A DNA stretch of 26,371 nucleotides, from assembly GCA_900757505.1 (NCBI GenBank), contig CAAEOE010000016.1, positions 1 through 26,371 on the forward strand, read 5' to 3'. The translations under genes were made by a program, and so were the position numbers. Each line of letters opens with the position of its first letter. Within the stretch, counting starts at the first letter, position 1. The notes under the pieces are model-generated. The model had not been told where the DNA came from. It did not search any database and was given only the letters and a program-made list of their open reading frames with translations. This DNA comes from an uncultured Collinsella sp. GTDB taxonomy: Bacteria; Actinomycetota; Coriobacteriia; Coriobacteriales; Coriobacteriaceae. Shown here piece by piece: positions 23,782 through 26,371 of this stretch.

Positions 23782-24318
23782 TTACTTGCGGACAACCTTA
23801 ACGATGACGTCACCGGCGGCGACGGCAGACTCGGCCTCGACGGCGAGCTCGACATCGGCAAACTCGGCGGTGTTGGACACGGCCACGACGACGCAGTCCT
23901 TGTAACCGGCGGCAGCGATCTTGGCGCGGTCGATCTTGAGTATGGGCTGGCCGGCCTTCACGATGTCGTCAGCCTTGACGAAGCCCTCGAAGCCGTCGCC
24001 GTTCATGTTGACGGTATCGACGCCAACGTGCACCAGAACCTCGATGCCGCTATCGGACTGCAGGCCCACGGCGTGACCCATGGTGACGGTCACCTTGCCG
24101 TCGCAGGGAGCGTAGACCAGGTCGTCCTCGGGCCACACAGCGCAGCCCTTGCCCAGAACCTCGCCACCAAAGACGGGATCGGGCACGTCGGCCATCTTGA
24201 TGACCTTGCCCTTGACGGGCGAGCACAGCACGTCGGCGCCAGCAGAAGCAGAGATGGAGGCCGGAGCAGCGGCAGCCGCGGGCTCAGCCTTCTTCTTGAA
24301 CATGTCAAACAGACCCAT
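23782..24318 (-). CDS. crr: PTS glucose-family EIIA component
   Basis: The 178-residue soluble protein is an EIIA-Glc-type phosphocarrier. It has a short amphipathic N-terminus, an Ala/Ser/Pro linker (about 11-27), then the EIIA beta-sandwich with H82 (MGHAVGLQSDSG) and the phospho-acceptor H97 in IEVLVHVGVDTV. It takes phosphate from HPr and passes it to an EIIB domain; free-standing EIIA proteins may serve several permeases. The ATG at 24318 has AGGAG 7 nt upstream; the frame is open to 24597 but has no other supported start. Own promoter and terminator flank it, so it is monocistronic. Confidence 0.95.
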   Translation of the reverse strand: MGLFDMFKKKAEPAAAAAPASISASAGADVLCSPVKGKVIKMADVPDPVFGGEVLGKGCAVWPEDDLVYAPCDGKVTVTMGHAVGLQSDSGIEVLVHVGVDTVNMNGDGFEGFVKADDIVKAGQPILKIDRAKIAAAGYKDCVVVAVSNTAEFADVELAVEAESAVAAGDVIVKVVRK

Positions 24319-24367
24319 ACGTTTTCTCCTCTTGATTAAGCGCAACGTTGTGCGCATGCCTACGGTA

Positions 24368-24396
24368 ATTATAGTGCCAAATGGCTCAAATGCTAA
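24368..24396 (-). promoter_or_regulatory. crr promoter
   Basis: TTAGCA (24396-24391) and a perfect TATAAT (24373-24368) on the minus strand are 17 nt apart. The leader would be about 43 nt. This is one of the better promoter matches in the window. Confidence 0.65.
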
Positions 24397-24399
24397 GGT

Positions 24400-24590
24400 G
24401 GGGACTCGAATCGCGAGCCCTTCCCGGTAGTGCTCGTGGAATGAGCGTCTCCTTTGCATCGCGGATCGATAAGCCGAGTATCGCCCGCGCACGGGACGGG
24501 CAGAAGCGGGCGCGCCAAACCCGGCACTTCTTTTCGCTCTCGAGTCCTGTCGCCGCCTTGTCCCTAACACTTCCTGACACCGACCGAAAC
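24400..24590. other. Intergenic stretch without a recognised gene
   Basis: Between the crr promoter and the repeats at 24592 I see no gene, tRNA or clear structured element. The word ggggactcgaatcgcgagccc looks slightly like a tRNA T arm but lacks the T-loop consensus and the rest of a tRNA. Confidence 0.4.
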
Positions 24591-24591
24591 G

Positions 24592-24628
24592 TGCCAAAAT
24601 AAACCTGTCCTTTTTGGCAGGTTTGGCG
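24592..24628. repeat. GGACAGG-type repeat, second copy
   Basis: Contains the word CCAAAATAAACCTGTCC shared with the right arm of the hairpin at 16609-16638. AACCTG and CAGGTT, flanked by GCCA and TGGC, give a short imperfect hairpin. It appears to be a half-unit of the same repeat. Confidence 0.55.
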
Positions 24629-24654
24629 AGTGTGGATTTTTGGACGCTTAACTA

Positions 24655-24725
24655 GCGAACGTGGATAATCTCCCACTTTGAGGCCGTCACCGAGCCAAAA
24701 ACGGGAGATTATCCGCTCTCATTTT
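24655..24725. repeat. GGATAATCTCCC hairpin, copy 1, upstream of fic
   Basis: ggataatctccc (24663-24674) pairs perfectly with 24703-24714, and an inner TTTGaGGC/GCCAAA adds pairs. A second copy lies at 26096-26159, on the other side of the fic gene. Confidence 0.75.
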
Positions 24726-24731
24726 GGACAA

Positions 24732-24740
24732 CCCCCCCCC
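24732..24740. repeat. Run of nine C residues
   Basis: A homopolymeric tract between the hairpin and the fic promoter region. Such tracts can change length by slippage, but this one is about 60 nt from any plausible promoter element and outside the coding region. Confidence 0.5.
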
Positions 24741-24792
24741 TGTACCAAGCCGAGCTCCATGGTCAAGTAATAACGACTTCTCATCATTAGAT

Positions 24793-24870
24793 TGTTTACA
24801 TCAATTCTAATAACTATTTAATCATTAAACTCGTTATTAGAATTGATATGATTAGCCTAATAACGAGTTT
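24793..24870 (+). promoter_or_regulatory. AT-rich fic upstream region with overlapping palindromes
   Basis: atcaattctaataac (24800-24814) is the exact complement of 24833-24847, and aaactcgttattag (24827-24840) the exact complement of 24857-24870. The arms overlap, so two hairpins or two operator arrangements compete. The word CTAATAAC or its complement occurs three times at the arms, with a related TAATAACGA near 24766. TTGTTT (24793-24798) and TATTTA (24815-24820), 16 nt apart, are a possible promoter inside this region. Confidence 0.6.
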
Positions 24871-24896
24871 CCGGCACTAAAGATATGGAGGGCGCG

Positions 24897-26069
24897 ATGC
24901 AAATCGAGGAGAACGGCCAGGGAACGCTCCGCAATAATCTATCGGGGAAATTAGCTTACTATTCGTTTTTTCCAACGCCTTTGCAATCATTGAGGCAGCT
25001 AAACCTCACCGAGGAAACCTATCGCACGCTTTCCGCATGCTCACGAAAGCTTGGAGAGCTTGAAGGCATGCTCTACTTTGTTCCCAACGCCGATATGTAT
25101 CTGACAATGTACGTGCGCAAAGAAGCACTCCTTTCTTCGCAAATTGAGGGAACCCAGTGCACGTTTGACGACCTACTTAGTCCATCGCAAACACAACTCC
25201 ATCATAAAGATGTCGCAGACGTCGTGAATTACGTCCGTGCTGTCGACCGCGGCGTAGAACTGCTCAAAAAGATGCCCTTGTGCACGAGACTTCTTAGGCA
25301 AGTTCATGCGGTCCTGCTGGACGGAGTGCGCGGAACGGAGAAGAATCCAGGCGAGCTGCGCTCCTCACAAAACTGGATTGGCCCCTCAGGCTGCACCATT
25401 GCAACCGCATCGTTTGTCCCTCCAAACATTGAAGATTTGAGTAACACGCTCCAGGACCTCGAACGCTTTATCAATGAGCCTCAAGTCGAAATGGATCCGA
25501 TTGTGCGGGCGGCGCTCGTCCATTACCAATTTGAAACTGCCCATCCATTCCTAGACGGAAACGGTCGCCTGGGCAGGCTTCTCATTACACTTATGCTCAT
25601 CAATGATGGCGTTCTTCATTCTTGCTTGTTCTATCCATCGTTCCAGTTCAAGAAAAATCGAAGCGAGTACTACCGGCAACTCACATCCGTAAGGGAGAGA
25701 GGCACTTACGAGGAATGGATAGAGTTTTTCTGCAACAGTCTTCTCGAAAGTGCGAAGGACTCGGTAGGGTCTTTAAAAAACCTTGTTGACCTCCATAACC
25801 GTTCCACAGCAACCATTACCGAAAATCTCGGAAGGACTGCTGCAAACGGGCAAAGGCTGTTGGGCATTCTTGAAGAGCACCCCATCGTCGACACCGCATT
25901 CATCGCTGCCCAACTCGATATCGGCAGGAGTACCGCGAGCTCGCTCGTCAAATCATTTGAAGAATTGGGTATCCTCCGTCCGCTCGACGAGTCAAGACAG
26001 AGATACCGGCAGTACGGGTATGAAGAGTATCTTTCGATTCTCAGGGAAGACGCCGAGCCGATTAGATAG
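24897..26069 (+). CDS. Fic-family protein with N-terminal inhibitory motif and C-terminal winged helix
   Basis: The 390-residue protein has an N-terminal Fic_N-type region with the inhibitory motif S80-x3-E84-G85 (SSQIEG), then the Fic core with the complete motif HPFLDGNGRLGR (216-227), and a C-terminal winged-helix-like domain (about 315-385). Fic enzymes transfer AMP or other phosphate-containing groups to proteins; the intact catalytic His and the auto-inhibitory Glu suggest a regulated AMP transferase. The target is unknown and no antitoxin gene is adjacent. ATG at 24897 has GGAGG 5 nt upstream; ATG at 24885 overlaps that site and is less likely. Base composition is clearly more AT-rich than neighbours, suggesting transfer. 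Confidence 0.93.
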   Translation: MQIEENGQGTLRNNLSGKLAYYSFFPTPLQSLRQLNLTEETYRTLSACSRKLGELEGMLYFVPNADMYLTMYVRKEALLSSQIEGTQCTFDDLLSPSQTQLHHKDVADVVNYVRAVDRGVELLKKMPLCTRLLRQVHAVLLDGVRGTEKNPGELRSSQNWIGPSGCTIATASFVPPNIEDLSNTLQDLERFINEPQVEMDPIVRAALVHYQFETAHPFLDGNGRLGRLLITLMLINDGVLHSCLFYPSFQFKKNRSEYYRQLTSVRERGTYEEWIEFFCNSLLESAKDSVGSLKNLVDLHNRSTATITENLGRTAANGQRLLGILEEHPIVDTAFIAAQLDIGRSTASSLVKSFEELGILRPLDESRQRYRQYGYEEYLSILREDAEPIR

Positions 26070-26095
26070 GCATCGCAACCCAGGCAAATTAAAGC

Positions 26096-26159
26096 GAGCG
26101 TGGATAATCTCCCACTTTGAGCCTGCACACAGGCCAAAAACGGGAGATTATCCACGCTC
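26096..26159. repeat. GGATAATCTCCC hairpin, copy 2, downstream of fic
   Basis: 26096-26113 pairs perfectly with 26142-26159 (18 bp), core ggataatctccc as in copy 1, with inner ACTTTGAGCC and GGCCAAAAA. It starts 27 nt after the fic stop and may also act as its transcript end. Confidence 0.8.
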
Positions 26160-26168
26160 ATTCCTGAG

Positions 26169-26200
26169 TAGTCATTTATGAACGTCCCCAATGACTAGTC
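26169..26200. repeat. GTCCCC-type hairpin, locus 3
   Basis: tagtcatt (26169-26176) pairs with aatgacta (26190-26197) around a loop TATGAACGTCCCC. It again stands upstream of a copy of the structured element. Confidence 0.65.
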
Positions 26201-26260
26201 CGGCAACGCCGATGCCTTGGCAACGGCAGCGAACGGGCCGCATTCGGAGCAAGACGACGC

Positions 26261-26371
26261 CGCAGGTAGAGAACGGACAGCGAGCGGGTCGCATTTGAGA
26301 CAAGGTGACGTGAAACGAAAGGGCGCTGACCTTCTGGTCGCGCCCTTGAAGTTGAACGTCAGATTGTCCAA
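26261..26371. repeat. Structured interspersed element, copy 3 (cut by the window end)
   Basis: Outer helix: 26284-26303 begins to pair with 26364-26371 (TTGTCCAA) before the window stops, again with one unpaired A. Second helix: TGACGT 26306-26311 with ACGTCA 26356-26361. Inner hairpin: 26319-26326 with 26340-26347, bulged T26327, constant GACC/GGTC tip and TTCT loop at 26332-26335. A degenerate second version of the 5' half lies just upstream at 26227-26260. Confidence 0.75.

Noticed and set aside
24398..24425. tRNA or T-box fragment on the minus strand near crr
   Set aside because: A T-arm-like stem is present, but the loop is GCGATTC rather than TTCRANN and no acceptor, D or anticodon arm can be built.
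24732..24740. Poly-C tract as a phase-variation switch for fic
   Set aside because: Nine C residues could slip, but the tract is about 60 nt upstream of any plausible -35 box and outside the coding frame.

Overview
The window looks like chromosomal DNA from a high-GC Actinomycetota of the class Coriobacteriia, most likely a Collinsella-type gut anaerobe. The grounds are a dnaK-grpE-dnaJ-hspR cluster with the actinobacterial repressor HspR, a NiaR-regulated nadA-nadB-nadC set, a nickel/[NiFe]-hydrogenase maturation block, a clostridial-type 2[4Fe-4S] ferredoxin, and dense families of intergenic palindromic repeats. The genus is inferred from gene content, not from a database match.

Layout. 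1-248: hairpins downstream of an aconitase-family hydratase (249-2549, -). 2550-2994: promoter of that gene and the first copy of a composite structured repeat. 2995-7294 (-): dnaK, grpE, a zinc-finger-less dnaJ and hspR, transcribed in that order. 7295-7952: long non-coding stretch with an AT-rich region upstream of dnaK, a cluster of alternating inverted repeats, an orphan terminator and the ferredoxin promoter. 7953-8138 (+): ferredoxin. 8339-12206 (-): nadA-nadB-nadC-niaR, de novo NAD synthesis with its own repressor; a 19-bp perfect palindrome overlaps the nadA promoter. 12500-14499 (+): LytTR response regulator and AgrC-like sensor kinase. 14518-15093 (-): unrecognised protein, divergent from thioredoxin (15230-15550, +). 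15782-16544 (+): an 82-aa protein coupled to nikR. 16662-21720 (+): hypF-hypC-hypD-hypE. 21826-22494 (+): HAD phosphatase (gph-like). 22500-22987: repeats. 22988-23545 (-): lipoprotein. 23782-24318 (-): PTS EIIA-glucose. 24897-26069 (+): Fic-family protein in lower-GC DNA, bracketed by related hairpins. 26070-26371: repeats, cut by the window edge.

How the genes work together. HspR probably represses its own chaperone operon. NiaR very probably shuts off nadA-nadB-nadC when niacin or NAD is plentiful. NikR beside hypFCDE links nickel sensing to hydrogenase maturation; hypA, hypB and the hydrogenase structural genes are not in the window.

The most unusual content is intergenic. A composite element appears three times (2699-2994, 22731-22969, 26169 to the end). 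It consists of short hairpins carrying a conserved GTCCCC-type loop, followed by a three-helix fold whose outer helix has a different sequence in every copy but still pairs (19 bp plus one unpaired A in both complete copies). An inner hairpin has a constant tip (GACC-TTCT-GGTC with one bulged base) on a variable stem, and a final 12-bp hairpin sits just past the stop codon of a minus-strand gene. Compensatory change across copies suggests selection on structure. I do not recognise this element.
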